From: Clostridia bacterium
GTDB lineage: Bacteria > Bacillota > Clostridia > UBA1212 > UBA1255
NCBI GenBank assembly: GCA_017560765.1
Contig: JAFZEI010000068.1
Coordinates: 1 to 45,639, forward strand
Length of the DNA: 45,639 nt
Direction: 5' to 3'
Shown piece by piece: positions 37,725 through 45,246 of this stretch (positions are counted from its first letter, which is position 1; every line of letters starts with the position of its first letter). The translations under genes were made by a program, and so were the position numbers. The notes under the pieces are model-generated. The model saw only the letters and a program-made list of their open reading frames with translations, was not told the DNA's origin and did not search any database.

Positions 37725-38534
37725 ATGAAGGAATTCAAGAGCTTTTACAAGGAAGTCGGAGGAAACGAGGGCGGGAAGTGCCGATACAACACGCGGCTTG
37801 ACCTGTACGGATGCGGATGCCAGCACGATTGCAGTTATTGCTACGCAAAATCACTTCTTGATTTTCGCGGGCTGTGGGACGCAAAGGAACCGGCCGCCGC
37901 AGACCTTAAAAAGGTTGCGCGAAAGATCGACCGGCTCACGCCCGGAAGCATTGTGAGATTGGGAGGCATGACAGACTGCTTTCAGCCGATGGAGAACATC
38001 AACCACATTACGCGGGAAACGATCAAGCTGTTAAACGCGCGCGGCGTAGGCTATCTGATTGTCACCAAATCCGACCTCATATGTGAATACATGCACATAC
38101 TTGACAAAGCCCTTGCCCATGTGCAGGTAAGCACAACATGGATTCCCACCGAAAAGGCGGTATCAACGGAAAGGAGGATAAAGGCCGTTGAAACCTTGCA
38201 GAAAGCGGGTTTTGACGTTGCCGTAAGGTTATCCCCATACATTCCACAGTTTGTGGATTTCGCCCGTTTAAACGCCATACAATGTGAAAAAATCATCGTG
38301 GAGTTTTTAAGGGTGAATCATTGGATACGGAAATGGCTTCCGCTGGATTACAGCGAGTACACCGTACACCACGCCGGATACGATCACCTGCCGCTTGAAA
38401 AGAAGATTGAATATCTTTCAAGGGTAACGGGATTTGATGAGGTAAGCGTGTGCGAGGATGTGACAGAACATTTCGACTACTGGCGGGAAGCCGTGAACCA
38501 TAACAAAGACGACTGCTGCAATTTAAGAAAGTGA
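37725..38534 (+). CDS. Radical SAM protein, spore photoproduct lyase-like family
   Basis: The 269-residue protein has a radical SAM cluster motif, CQHDCSYC (C32-x3-C36-x2-C39), preceded by NTRLDLYGCG. The TIM-barrel pattern follows: SIVRLGGMTDCFQPME, GVGYLIVTKSDLI, VQVSTTWIPTEK and AVRLSPYIPQ. This resembles the SPL-like COG1533 group that includes DNA-repair and unknown members. It would use a 4Fe-4S cluster and SAM to start radical chemistry. Next to a DNA methyltransferase, an action on DNA bases is attractive but unproven. Confidence 0.82.
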   Translation: MKEFKSFYKEVGGNEGGKCRYNTRLDLYGCGCQHDCSYCYAKSLLDFRGLWDAKEPAAADLKKVARKIDRLTPGSIVRLGGMTDCFQPMENINHITRETIKLLNARGVGYLIVTKSDLICEYMHILDKALAHVQVSTTWIPTEKAVSTERRIKAVETLQKAGFDVAVRLSPYIPQFVDFARLNAIQCEKIIVEFLRVNHWIRKWLPLDYSEYTVHHAGYDHLPLEKKIEYLSRVTGFDEVSVCEDVTEHFDYWREAVNHNKDDCCNLRK

Positions 38535-38544
38535 GGGTTTTAAA

Positions 38545-38709
38545 ATGAGCGAATACATGATTCTGGCCTATGTGCTCGTAGGCGTACTGGTTTTCCTTGT
38601 AATGTGTTTCGGGGTTGTTTTGATCATGACCGCGTTTGACATCATCCGAAACAGCTATAAGGAGGTAAAGGAAGATGACCCTTTCGACGAAACTGAAATT
38701 GCAGAGTGA
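38545..38709 (+). CDS. Single-span membrane protein (54 aa)
   Basis: The frame from ATG 38545 to TGA 38707 gives MSEYMILAYVLVGVLVFLVM, a strong membrane segment through about residue 31, then an acidic cytoplasmic tail ending DDPFDETEIAE. It lies 10 bases after the radical SAM gene with GTGAGGG upstream, and its end overlaps the next gene by 35 bases. Small membrane proteins in phage early regions can block superinfection, which is only a possibility here. Confidence 0.6.
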   Translation: MSEYMILAYVLVGVLVFLVMCFGVVLIMTAFDIIRNSYKEVKEDDPFDETEIAE

Positions 38710-38776
38710 AATTGACGCGCGGAACGAAGCGCGGGAACGTGAATTTGTAGAGAGGACGGAGAAAAAGCATGGATGA
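38675..38776 (+). CDS. Mini-protein (33 aa), charged helix
   Basis: ATG 38675 follows AAGGAGGTAAAGGAAG, a very good site. The product MTLSTKLKLQSEIDAR continues as a charged helix ending TEKKHG. It overlaps the membrane protein gene at its 5' end and the next gene by eight bases. The good ribosome binding site makes translation likely; function unknown. Confidence 0.5.
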   Translation: MTLSTKLKLQSEIDARNEAREREFVERTEKKHG

Positions 38777-38906
38777 AAGAGACATCAGCATCGTGTTAAA
38801 AGCACTCGCGGACAAAATCCGCACGCTTGAATGGGAGAATGAACATCTGAGAGCGCGCAATGAAGAGCTGAATACAGCGCTTGCGAAATTGCCGGTGAAC
38901 GATTAA
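38769..38906 (+). CDS. Small coiled-coil protein (45 aa)
   Basis: The frame from ATG 38769 to TAA 38904 encodes MDERDISIVLKALADKIRTL, then LEWENEHLRARNEELNTAL, a clear heptad coiled coil. It overlaps the previous gene by eight bases. AGGACGGAGAAAAAGC stands upstream. Such leucine-zipper mini-proteins are common in phage early regions; a partner is not known. Confidence 0.6.
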   Translation: MDERDISIVLKALADKIRTLEWENEHLRARNEELNTALAKLPVND

Positions 38907-38921
38907 AAGGAGGGCGCACGG

Positions 38922-39578
38922 ATGGAAAGTACCTACATTCCCGAGAAAATGCGGATTTACGAAGCGGGCCGCGCGGTGCCGGATTACGCGCAAAAAGGCT
39001 TTAATAACGGTCGATTCAAGGGGACGGACATTTCCCCCATGTGGCGCATAAAGAAGCTCACAGAGCTTTTCGGGCCGTGCGGCATGGGCTGGTATACCGA
39101 GGTCATCAAGCGCGAGACGCTTGAGGTCGGGGAAGAAATCTTCGCCATCGTCGATATCAACCTTTATATCAAAGACGGCGACGGATGGAGCAAGCCCATA
39201 TTCGGGACCGGCGGAAACGCCCTGAGAAGCAAGACGAAAAACGGCGTAATGACCTCGGATGAGGGCTTTAAGATGGCCTACACGGACGCGATTTCCGTCG
39301 CCTGCAAGGCGCTCGGCATCGGCGCGGACATTTACTTTAGCGCGGATAAATCATCCAAATACGCGCCGTATTACGAAGGGGACAGAGAACCCGAAGCCCC
39401 GAAAGCGGATGAACCCCCGGCGCTTATCACCCCGGCACAGGTCGCGGCCATCAAAATGAAATGCTCGGAAAGCGAAATCAACATGCTTTTAGTCCGCTAC
39501 AAAATCAAAGAGCTTTGCCAGATGACGGAAGCGACGGCGGCGGGCGTAATCAGAAACCTTGAGGCGCGCGGACGATGA
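38922..39578 (+). CDS. Single-strand annealing protein (Sak/Rad52-like)
   Basis: The 218-residue protein shows WRIKKLTELFGPCGMGWY, then a strand-rich segment (EEIFAIVDINLYIKDGDGW), GTGGNALRSK and TDAISVACKALGIGADIYF, which is the layout of Rad52-like phage annealing proteins. The C-terminal 60 residues form a helical tail (LITPAQVAAIKMKC). It anneals complementary single strands in phage recombination. It is followed by NinB-like and SSB genes in the expected recombination group. ATG 38922 follows AAAAGGAGGGCGCACGG. Confidence 0.78.
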   Translation: MESTYIPEKMRIYEAGRAVPDYAQKGFNNGRFKGTDISPMWRIKKLTELFGPCGMGWYTEVIKRETLEVGEEIFAIVDINLYIKDGDGWSKPIFGTGGNALRSKTKNGVMTSDEGFKMAYTDAISVACKALGIGADIYFSADKSSKYAPYYEGDREPEAPKADEPPALITPAQVAAIKMKCSESEINMLLVRYKIKELCQMTEATAAGVIRNLEARGR

Positions 39579-40096
39579 AGGGGCGGTTGATTGACCTAAC
39601 CGTCGGCATGGACGGCCTGCAGCGCGTGACGGTGGCCCTTGACGGGGACATGCGCGAAACCTTTTCGGAGCTTCACGCGGAGGACGTGGAAATCACCGTC
39701 AAAAAGTACCGCAAAAAGCGGTCACTTGATGCCAATGCCTACGCGTGGGTGATCATAGACAAGCTTGCCGCAAAGCTCAACCTGCCGAAAGCCGACGTTT
39801 ACCGCGAATGCATCCGATCAATCGGCGGCGTATCGCAGACGGTATGCGTAATGAATAGTGCGGTAAATGCGCTGATTGACGGTTGGAAGCACAACGGTTT
39901 GGGCTGGTTTGCGGAAACCTTCCCCAGCAAAATCGACGGCTGCACAAACGTAATTCTTTATTTTGGATCATCCACCTACGACACCAAGCAGATGAGCGCC
40001 CTCATCGACTATCTTGTGGAGGCCTGCAAAATGCAGGGCATAGAAACGGCAACCCCGGACGAAATCGCAAAATATAAGGAGGAATGGACCACATGA
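39575..40096 (+). CDS. NinB-like recombination protein
   Basis: The 173-residue protein matches the NinB family: VKKYRKKRSLDANAYAWVII near residues 43-62, then AETFPSKIDGCTNVILYFG and SSTYDTKQMSALIDYL. NinB of lambda binds single-stranded DNA and acts with recombination proteins. It overlaps the annealing protein gene by ATGA and precedes SSB. The motif order gives a confident family call. Confidence 0.85.
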   Translation: MKGRLIDLTVGMDGLQRVTVALDGDMRETFSELHAEDVEITVKKYRKKRSLDANAYAWVIIDKLAAKLNLPKADVYRECIRSIGGVSQTVCVMNSAVNALIDGWKHNGLGWFAETFPSKIDGCTNVILYFGSSTYDTKQMSALIDYLVEACKMQGIETATPDEIAKYKEEWTT

Positions 40097-40491
40097 ACAA
40101 ATGGTTAGGCATGGGCAACATCGCCCGCGACATCGAATTCAGAACCACCCAGAGCGGCGTAGACGTTTGCTCTTTTACCATCGCCTGCAACCGGCGATAT
40201 GTTGACAAGGTATCAGGAAAGCGCGAGGCGGATTTTATCAGCTGCGTAGCATTCAAAGCGACGGCGGGCTTCATCCATAAATACTTCGAAAAGGGCATGA
40301 AAATCGGCGTTGTCGGAACGCTTCAAACCCGCTCCTATGACGCGCAGGACGGAAGCAAACGCTATGTGACCGAGGTACTTGTCGAAGAAGCGGAGTTTGT
40401 CACCCCGAAAGCCGATTCTGCCGCAAGACCGCAAGCAAACAACACCATGCAGGATGTAACGCAAGAGGAAGAAGACGGCCTGCCGTTCTAA
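40093..40491 (+). CDS. ssb: Single-stranded DNA-binding protein
   Basis: The 132-residue protein has an OB fold: NKWLGMGNIARDIEFRTT, VCSFTIACNRRY, ADFISCVAFKATAGFI, GMKIGVVGTLQTRSY and VTEVLVEEAEF. The C-terminus ends EEEDGLPF, the acidic tip that binds partner proteins. It coats single strands in replication and recombination. The ATG at 40093 was preferred to 40084, since AAGGAGGA abuts the latter. Confidence 0.95.
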   Translation: MNKWLGMGNIARDIEFRTTQSGVDVCSFTIACNRRYVDKVSGKREADFISCVAFKATAGFIHKYFEKGMKIGVVGTLQTRSYDAQDGSKRYVTEVLVEEAEFVTPKADSAARPQANNTMQDVTQEEEDGLPF

Positions 40492-40507
40492 CTAAGGAGG
40501 AAACCCC

Positions 40508-41008
40508 ATGAAAAACCTATACGAGCTTACAAGCGATTACATACAGCTTTACGAAATGCTGGAAGCCGGCGCGGAAACGCCGGAGGACGAAGCGGCGATT
40601 CTCGCTGCGATTGAGGAAACCGGGGCAAATTTGGCCGATAAGGCCGACGCATACGCCCGCATCATCAAAAACCTTTCCGCCGAGGCGGAGGCCTTAAAGG
40701 CCGAAGAAAAGCGTTTAAGCTCCCGCCGTAAGGTCTGCGAAAACGGCGTAGAGCGGCTTAAAGCGAACATGCTTCTGACCATGCAGACCTTGGGCGCGGA
40801 AAAGCTCAAAACGAGCATCGGCACATGGGCGGTGCAGAAAAATCCGTGGAGCTGCGACGTAACGGACGTTTCAAAGGTCCCGGCCCGCTTCCTCATCGAA
40901 CAGCCGCCGACGGTTGACAAAAAGGCGATTCTCGCGGCCTTCAAGGAAACCGGGGAAGTATTCGACGGCGTGGACATCCGCCAGAGTGAAGGGGTGCGGT
41001 TCAGATGA
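40508..41008 (+). CDS. Gp157-like siphovirus protein
   Basis: The 166-residue protein has the siphovirus Gp157 pattern: LYELTSDYIQLYEMLE, a long acidic helix with the coiled coil IIKNLSAEAEALKAEEKRL, then a C-terminal strand domain (KTSIGTWAVQKNPWSCDV, then VPARFLI). The family is found in phage recombination regions and has been linked to phage resistance, but the activity is not known. ATG 40508 follows AAGGAGGAAACCCC. Confidence 0.88.
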   Translation: MKNLYELTSDYIQLYEMLEAGAETPEDEAAILAAIEETGANLADKADAYARIIKNLSAEAEALKAEEKRLSSRRKVCENGVERLKANMLLTMQTLGAEKLKTSIGTWAVQKNPWSCDVTDVSKVPARFLIEQPPTVDKKAILAAFKETGEVFDGVDIRQSEGVRFR

Positions 41009-41253
41009 CCGCAAACGAAAGACCGACACAGGTTCAAAGAATCCATAAGTACATGAACGATTTCGGAAGCATCACGCAGTTTGAGGCGATGCGGGATTTG
41101 GGCGTAATGCGCCTCGCCTCCCGCATATCCGAAATGCGGAAAGACGGCTTCGACATCGTGTGCCAAATGGAAACCACCCGCAACCGCTACGGCGAAAAGT
41201 GCCATGTGAAGCGCTACAGTCTCAAAAAGGAGGCGGGCGCGGATGGGCATTAA
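41005..41253 (+). CDS. Winged-helix protein (82 aa)
   Basis: The product has a winged-helix pattern: QRIHKYMNDFGSITQFEAMR, then LGVMRLASRISEMRKDGFDI and the wing ETTRNRYGEKCHVKRYSL. Such helix-turn-helix proteins appear next to replication genes in Firmicutes phages and bind DNA. It overlaps Gp157 by four bases and the replisome organizer by 11. A role in replication or regulation is inferred. Confidence 0.75.
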   Translation: MTANERPTQVQRIHKYMNDFGSITQFEAMRDLGVMRLASRISEMRKDGFDIVCQMETTRNRYGEKCHVKRYSLKKEAGADGH

Positions 41254-42034
41254 GAGGGTGGTAGATGTCGGGTTCTGGACGGATGACAAGGTTGTGGACA
41301 TGTTCAGCCCGGAAGACAAGCTCTTTATGCTCTATCTTTTGACGAACCCGCATACTTCACAGCTTGGCATCTACCAAATCAACAAAAAGAACATTGCCTT
41401 TGAGACCGGCTATTCCACGGATACCATCGCTGTACTGCTTGACCGTTTCCAGAACTCTTATCGCATTATCCGTTATTCGGAGAAAACAAAGGAAATTGCC
41501 GTTAAAAACTATTTGAAGCACTCCATCATCAAGGGCGGAAAGCCGGTTGAGGATTTACTTCTTAAAGAGATTGCGGCGGTCAAGGACAAGGCGCTTGTAA
41601 AGTGGGTTTTTGATAGCATCGGTTCAGATGAAAGCCTGAACATTACCGTTCAAAAGATCATTTCTCTATCTAATGATAATGAGAATGAAAATGATAATGA
41701 GAATGATAATGAGGATTCGTACCACGAATCGTATAACGAATCGTCCCCGATTCGTCAAAAGCCCATCCGCCACAAATACGGGCAATACAAAAATGTGCTT
41801 TTGTCGGATGAAGAATTTGAAAAACTGGAAAACGAGTTCCCCGACGATTGGCTTGTACGCATTGAAAGGCTTTCAGAATACATAGCCAGCAAAGGCGCGA
41901 AGTACAAAAGCCACATTGCAACGATCAGAGCGTGGGCGCGGAAGGATAAGGAAAAGCACCCGGCCACTGACAACCGCTATCACGTAAGCGCCAAGCGCGA
42001 CGAAGGCGGCGGCGACTTCATGGATTTACTTTAA
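41243..42034 (+). CDS. Replisome organizer, with the candidate origin inside the gene
   Basis: The 263-residue protein has an N-terminal winged-helix type domain (VDVGFWTDDKVVDMFSPEDK, GIYQINKKNIAFETGYS, IIRYSEKTKEIAVKNYL) like phage replisome organizers. An Asn/Asp/Glu linker (NDNENENDNEND) near residues 143-157 follows, then DSYHESYNESSPIR and a DnaD-like helical region (WLVRIERLSEYIASKGAKY, IRAWARKDKEK). The protein binds iterons and loads the helicase with the next gene's product. The linker and the residues after it are coded by the AT-rich repeats and iterons at 41672-41755. Confidence 0.82.
   Translation: MGIKRVVDVGFWTDDKVVDMFSPEDKLFMLYLLTNPHTSQLGIYQINKKNIAFETGYSTDTIAVLLDRFQNSYRIIRYSEKTKEIAVKNYLKHSIIKGGKPVEDLLLKEIAAVKDKALVKWVFDSIGSDESLNITVQKIISLSNDNENENDNENDNEDSYHESYNESSPIRQKPIRHKYGQYKNVLLSDEEFEKLENEFPDDWLVRIERLSEYIASKGAKYKSHIATIRAWARKDKEKHPATDNRYHVSAKRDEGGGDFMDLL
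41672..41755 (+). other. Candidate replication origin: AT-rich 12-mers plus iterons
   Basis: AATGATAATGAG occurs at 41672-41683, 41690-41701 and 41702-41713, with a half unit between the first two. Right after it, GATTCGT/ACGAATC iterons occur at 41714-41720 (forward), 41724-41730 and 41736-41742 (inverted), and 41749-41755 (forward), spaced 10-13 bases apart. Tandem binding sites next to an AT-rich melting region inside the initiator gene is the lambda O/SPP1-type design. Confidence 0.65.
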
Positions 42035-42048
42035 GGAGCTGATAAAGC

Positions 42049-42924
42049 ATGGAAAATATGGCGCTTCAAAACGCGATTGCCGGAATCGGCTTAACCATCA
42101 TCGAAAACCGGAGCCGGGCAAACGTGGATGAAGAAATGCGGGAGGACGGCATGCCCTACTGCAAAAAGTGCAATGAGCCGCTTTTGCTCAAATTGGAATT
42201 TGCCGAAGGCATGGCGGAAAGGCTCGGAAAAACCCGCTACGTGCCCCGCAATTGCGCATGTATGCGCGTAATGTTGGCGGAGGAATCAGCACAATACGAA
42301 GCGCAGAAGCGCCGGGAAGAGGTTGAAAGAGGCTCGGAAATCGCATCGTACAGCTACCGCGAACAGACGTTTTCCAAAGACGACGGGCGCGCGCCGAAAA
42401 TCAAACGCATGTGCTTAAAATACGTGGAAAAATCCGCGGAAATGGCGGACGGAAATTTCGGCCTTGCGTTTGTCGGTGAAAACGAAAGCGGAAAAACCTT
42501 CTGGGCCTCATGCCTCGCAAACGCCCTCATGGAAAAGGGCGAAACGGTAATGATGATTCCGCTTAAACAGCTCATCGACCGCATGAACAAAAACTTCGGG
42601 GAATACCGGGAAGAAACGCTTCGGAAGGTCCGGTCGGTTGGTTTTCTGATTCTTGACGATTACGGCGCGGAACGCGAAACGGATTTTTCGCTTGAAAACG
42701 CGTTTGAGATCATCGACGCGCGGTATTGCGCGAAAAAGCCTATGATCATCACGACGAACCTCACCGAAGACGCGCTTCGGAACCCTTCGGACATCAAGCT
42801 GAAACGATCCTATTCCCGCATCGTCGAAATGTGCCCGGCAATCGTGAAGGTGGAAGGGTTCGAGCGTCGCAAGGAAATCGCCGAGGCCAAGAAAAAAGCG
42901 CTGGCAGAATTTTTGAGAGGGTGA
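42049..42924 (+). CDS. DnaC-like helicase loader ATPase
   Basis: The 291-residue protein has an N-terminal cysteine region (CKKC at 38-41, then CAC at 69-71), a helical linker, and an AAA+ domain with Walker A GENESGKT (143-150), Walker B LILDD (200-204) and a sensor-like TTN. This is the DnaC/IstB-like loader type, which places the host replicative helicase on melted DNA. The Walker A Ser-Gly-Lys-Thr is normal. It follows the replisome organizer by 14 bases, the usual pair. Confidence 0.9.
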   Translation: MENMALQNAIAGIGLTIIENRSRANVDEEMREDGMPYCKKCNEPLLLKLEFAEGMAERLGKTRYVPRNCACMRVMLAEESAQYEAQKRREEVERGSEIASYSYREQTFSKDDGRAPKIKRMCLKYVEKSAEMADGNFGLAFVGENESGKTFWASCLANALMEKGETVMMIPLKQLIDRMNKNFGEYREETLRKVRSVGFLILDDYGAERETDFSLENAFEIIDARYCAKKPMIITTNLTEDALRNPSDIKLKRSYSRIVEMCPAIVKVEGFERRKEIAEAKKKALAEFLRG

Positions 42925-42932
42925 AAAAGAAT

Positions 42933-43145
42933 ATGACCCCGGAATACGATTTTCAGCCCCTAAACATCATCGAATGGGAGCAGAAACACGGTATTTTCCG
43001 CCGTCAGGTAAACGGCATGACGTACATTTATTGCGGAAATTATCCGCTTACGTGCGAAAGCATCGACCGCGAAAACCGCGCGCGCTATGCCCGGGAAATG
43101 GACGCGAAAGCGCATGATCAGCAGGCGGAAAGGAGGACGGAATAA
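42933..43145 (+). CDS. Small early protein (70 aa)
   Basis: The frame from ATG 42933 to TAA 43143 encodes MTPEYDFQPLNIIEWEQKH, then beta-like RRQVNGMTYIYCG, and a charged helix (SIDRENRARYAREMDAKA). GAGAGGGTGAAAAAG stands before the start. The stop overlaps the next start (TAATG). No family is recognised. Confidence 0.65.
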   Translation: MTPEYDFQPLNIIEWEQKHGIFRRQVNGMTYIYCGNYPLTCESIDRENRARYAREMDAKAHDQQAERRTE

Positions 43146-43516
43146 TGGCGAAATACGGAAACAAGCAGGTTTTCTATGACGGAAAGCTTTTCGACAGCAA
43201 AAAGGAATTGGCAAGGTATAAAGAGCTTTCCTTGCTTGAAAGGGCCGGGGAAATCTCAGACCTTAAAATGCAGGTGCCATATGAGCTGATCCCGCCCGCG
43301 TTTGAAACCTATGAGCGGTACGGAAACAGCGGGAAACGGCTCAAAGACGGAAAACGATGCATTGAGCGGGGCGTTACGTACAAAGCCGATTTCGTTTACA
43401 AAGACCGGCACGGAAAAACCGTTGTCGAGGACACAAAGGGCGTTCGGACAAAAGAGTACATTTTGAAAAGAAAACTGATGCTGTACATACACGGCATCCG
43501 CATCCGTGAACTTTAA
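43145..43516 (+). CDS. DUF1064 nuclease-like protein
   Basis: The 123-residue protein matches the DUF1064 phage family, a PD-(D/E)XK-like group: KYGNKQVFYDGKLFDSKKEL, MQVPYELIPP, TYKADFVYKDRHGKTVVED and KGVRTKEYILKRKLMLYIHG. The core E(28) ... D(89) ... E-D-x-K suggests a metal-dependent nuclease fold. Members are found in phage replication regions and may resolve branched DNA. It begins within the previous stop. Confidence 0.85.
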   Translation: MAKYGNKQVFYDGKLFDSKKELARYKELSLLERAGEISDLKMQVPYELIPPAFETYERYGNSGKRLKDGKRCIERGVTYKADFVYKDRHGKTVVEDTKGVRTKEYILKRKLMLYIHGIRIREL

Positions 43517-43532
43517 AAGGGAGGAAAAAGAC

Positions 43533-43754
43533 ATGGGCTTCTGGGAGGTTATGGGCTACATTGTAGCAGCGTTGGTGTTTTGCGCGATTGGCGCCGCCGT
43601 TTCTGAATATTACAACGAAAAGGCATGGCGAAAGTATTACGAGGGCGTTGGCGAAGGGAAAAATTTGCGAGTCTGGAAGGATTCGGCGCATGGACGCTAT
43701 CCGCTGAGGCCGGGAAAGAAGGAAGGGACGGGCCATGCCCCGAGAGTGTCATAA
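43533..43754 (+). CDS. Small membrane-anchored protein (73 aa)
   Basis: ATG 43533 follows AAAGGGAGGAAAAAGAC. One membrane segment (VMGYIVAALVFCAIGAAV) lies near the start, then a basic tail (WRKYYEGVGEGKNLR, ending in HAPRVS). The 3' end overlaps the next gene by 20 bases. The ATG at 43506 in frame lies inside the DUF1064 gene and was not used. Function unknown. Confidence 0.6.
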   Translation: MGFWEVMGYIVAALVFCAIGAAVSEYYNEKAWRKYYEGVGEGKNLRVWKDSAHGRYPLRPGKKEGTGHAPRVS

Positions 43755-43920
43755 TTGCCCGGACCGATACACGGCCTGTCAGGACACATGCACAAAGCCG
43801 GGCGTGGTCGAGGAACGCAGGAAAAAGGAAATACGGTACGCCGAGCGCCTAAAGGCGTTTGAGCTTTCCTGCGCCGAGCACGATTCGATCAAGCGCAGCC
43901 GGAACGCGCGGCACAGATAG
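43735..43920 (+). CDS. Cysteine-rich small protein (61 aa)
   Basis: The product begins MPRECHNCPDRYTACQDTC, a run of five cysteines typical of small metal-binding phage proteins, then a charged helix (EERRKKEIRYAERLKAFE). It is one of several Cys-rich genes in the same operon. Start ATG 43735 has GGGACGGGCC upstream, a fair site. Function unknown. Confidence 0.65.
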   Translation: MPRECHNCPDRYTACQDTCTKPGVVEERRKKEIRYAERLKAFELSCAEHDSIKRSRNARHR

Positions 43921-43935
43921 AAAGGCGGGGTGACA

Positions 43936-44157
43936 ATGGAATTTGAACCGGGCGCGCGCATGCTCACATGCAAAGAAATCATGGGTTTTACCGGGCTTAC
44001 CAAATGGCAAGCGCAGTCGCTTTTGAACATATACGGCGTGATTGTGGGCGGCTGGCGCTGCATGAGCGTCAGAAAGCTTAAAAGCCTGATTGCGGACGGC
44101 ACGGTTGAAAAGCACAAGCAGAGGCACGGCGGAAGGCCGGCGAAAAGTGAAGAGTGA
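43936..44157 (+). CDS. Small HTH (excisionase-like) protein
   Basis: The 73-residue protein has a MerR/excisionase-like pattern: GARMLTCKEIMGFTGLTKWQ, AQSLLNIYG, GGWRCMSVRKLKSLIADG, followed by a basic end (KHKQRHGGRPAKSEE). This is the layout of small DNA-binding regulators. ATG 43936 follows AAAGGCGGGGTGAC. It could help the serine integrase to excise, but serine integrases more often use unrelated directionality factors. Role not settled. Confidence 0.65.
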   Translation: MEFEPGARMLTCKEIMGFTGLTKWQAQSLLNIYGVIVGGWRCMSVRKLKSLIADGTVEKHKQRHGGRPAKSEE

Positions 44158-44177
44158 AGAGAGAAAGGAAGAAACCT

Positions 44178-44684
44178 ATGCACATTAAAGATACGTTTAT
44201 GTTAGAACTTGATGCCCTTGAAACCTTTATCGAATTTTCCACAGCCGCGCCGCGTGACGTTATTTCGATGGTAAAAAAGCTCATTGAAAAGAACACGGTA
44301 ACGGATGTGCCGGTCAGCTTTAACGAAATTTTAGAGCCGACCGCCAAAGCGGAAAAGCCCGAAAAGCCGAAGGAAAAGAAGGTGCATCGCATCGCCTATC
44401 CGGAGTACGCCAAATGGCTTGAAGATACCGTAAACCCCGCATGGATCACGGAGGGCGAACAGTTAAGACGCGCAAGGGAAGCAAAGAACATGACGCGCCT
44501 TGAAGCCGCGGAGCTGGTCGGTGCAAGCACAACAACGTACAGCGCATGGGAGCGCGGGGAGACCCCGCCGAAGTCACAGAAGATTAAAGCCGCCATTTAC
44601 AAAAATTTCGGCATCCGCTTCTCGGGCCGCCTGCCGCTGCCCCATCCGGGAAAGACGTATTACTATTTGGACGAAAACGGTTGA
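44178..44684 (+). CDS. Phage protein with C-terminal HTH domain (168 aa)
   Basis: The N-terminal part is acidic and helical (FMLELDALETFIEFS), followed by a Pro/Lys/Glu linker near 62-75. The C-terminal part is XRE-like: EQLRRAREAKNMTRLEAA, then LVGASTTTYSAWERGETPP. It should bind DNA. The ATG at 44178 follows AAAGGAAGAAACCT; a GTG at 44154 is upstream and overlaps the previous gene's end. Could be an early regulator. Confidence 0.72.
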   Translation: MHIKDTFMLELDALETFIEFSTAAPRDVISMVKKLIEKNTVTDVPVSFNEILEPTAKAEKPEKPKEKKVHRIAYPEYAKWLEDTVNPAWITEGEQLRRAREAKNMTRLEAAELVGASTTTYSAWERGETPPKSQKIKAAIYKNFGIRFSGRLPLPHPGKTYYYLDENG

Positions 44685-44691
44685 AAGCGGG

Positions 44692-44823
44692 TTGAAACAT
44701 TGCATCGACTTGCGCGTATGCGCAGGATGCCCATACAGCCGATATGCGGAATGCACGATGATGCTTTTAAAGGATTTATACCAGTTTGCAAAAACAAGCA
44801 GAAAGTGGATGGAAAACAAATGA
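44692..44823 (+). CDS. Cysteine-rich mini-protein (43 aa)
   Basis: The frame starts at TTG 44692 (GAAAGCGGG upstream) and encodes MKHCIDLRVCAGCPYSRYAE, with C4, C10, C13 and C21, then a helix LLKDLYQFAKTSRKW. The stop overlaps the next start (ATGA). The four-Cys head repeats the theme of neighbouring proteins. The TTG start is the only usable one in the frame, so the exact start is uncertain. Confidence 0.55.
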   Translation: MKHCIDLRVCAGCPYSRYAECTMMLLKDLYQFAKTSRKWMENK

Positions 44824-45053
44824 AGATAAAACCTCTTTGCCCCGGTTGTGGAAGCCCTATGGAATGCAACGAACCGAATCTGCATGTACACGAAACGCCC
44901 GAAAGCTTGCGGTATATCTGCAGCTATATGTGCAGTAGCTATAAATGCGGATGGTATGCGCCGATTGGTCGTGGAAAAACGAAAGAGGAAGCACTAAGGG
45001 ATGCTTACGAAAGAGCAATCAGGAGGGCGAAGGATGAAGAAGGAAACCTATAA
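44820..45053 (+). CDS. Lar-like zinc-ribbon protein
   Basis: The 77-residue protein has KPLCPGCGSPMECNE, then YICSYMCSSYKCGW and KTKEEALRDAYERA, which matches the order of the Lar restriction-alleviation family: CPFCG, then C..C, then a final helix EEAI..WN. Lar proteins reduce restriction by host type I enzymes. With the Dcm methylase this would be a second anti-restriction function. The match is by pattern, so moderate confidence. Confidence 0.65.
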   Translation: MKIKPLCPGCGSPMECNEPNLHVHETPESLRYICSYMCSSYKCGWYAPIGRGKTKEEALRDAYERAIRRAKDEEGNL

Positions 45054-45246
45054 CTGCGACAGATGCGGTGCAGAACTGAACGAAGGATATTCTCCGTCAA
45101 CGCTACAATTCACTACTGAAACCCAAATTCGTTATCGGATAAGATTTTTCAAAGAATGGAAGAACGATTTCCCGATTGCCGTTTGCCATGACCTATGCGA
45201 AAAGTGCCGAAATAGTCTGGATGAATGGTTGGAGGGCGAAGGATGA
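45034..45246 (+). CDS. Zinc-ribbon small protein (70 aa)
   Basis: The product starts MKKETYNCDRCGAELNEGY and has a second CEKC pair near the end (HDLCEKCRNSLDEW), with a beta-rich middle (IRYRIRFFKEWKNDF). This forms one zinc ribbon. ATG 45034 follows AGGAGGGCGAAGG, inside the 3' end of the previous gene. Role unknown. Confidence 0.65.
   Translation: MKKETYNCDRCGAELNEGYSPSTLQFTTETQIRYRIRFFKEWKNDFPIAVCHDLCEKCRNSLDEWLEGEG

Noticed and set aside
37110-37826. 238-residue minus-strand frame opposite the dcm end
   Set aside because: It spans the end of dcm and the hairpin before the radical SAM gene, with no start signal. Both plus-strand genes have strong motifs.
41672-41713. 12-mer repeats as a simple sequencing or slippage artefact
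   Set aside because: They keep the reading frame, lie in the initiator gene and adjoin iterons, so an origin role is more plausible.
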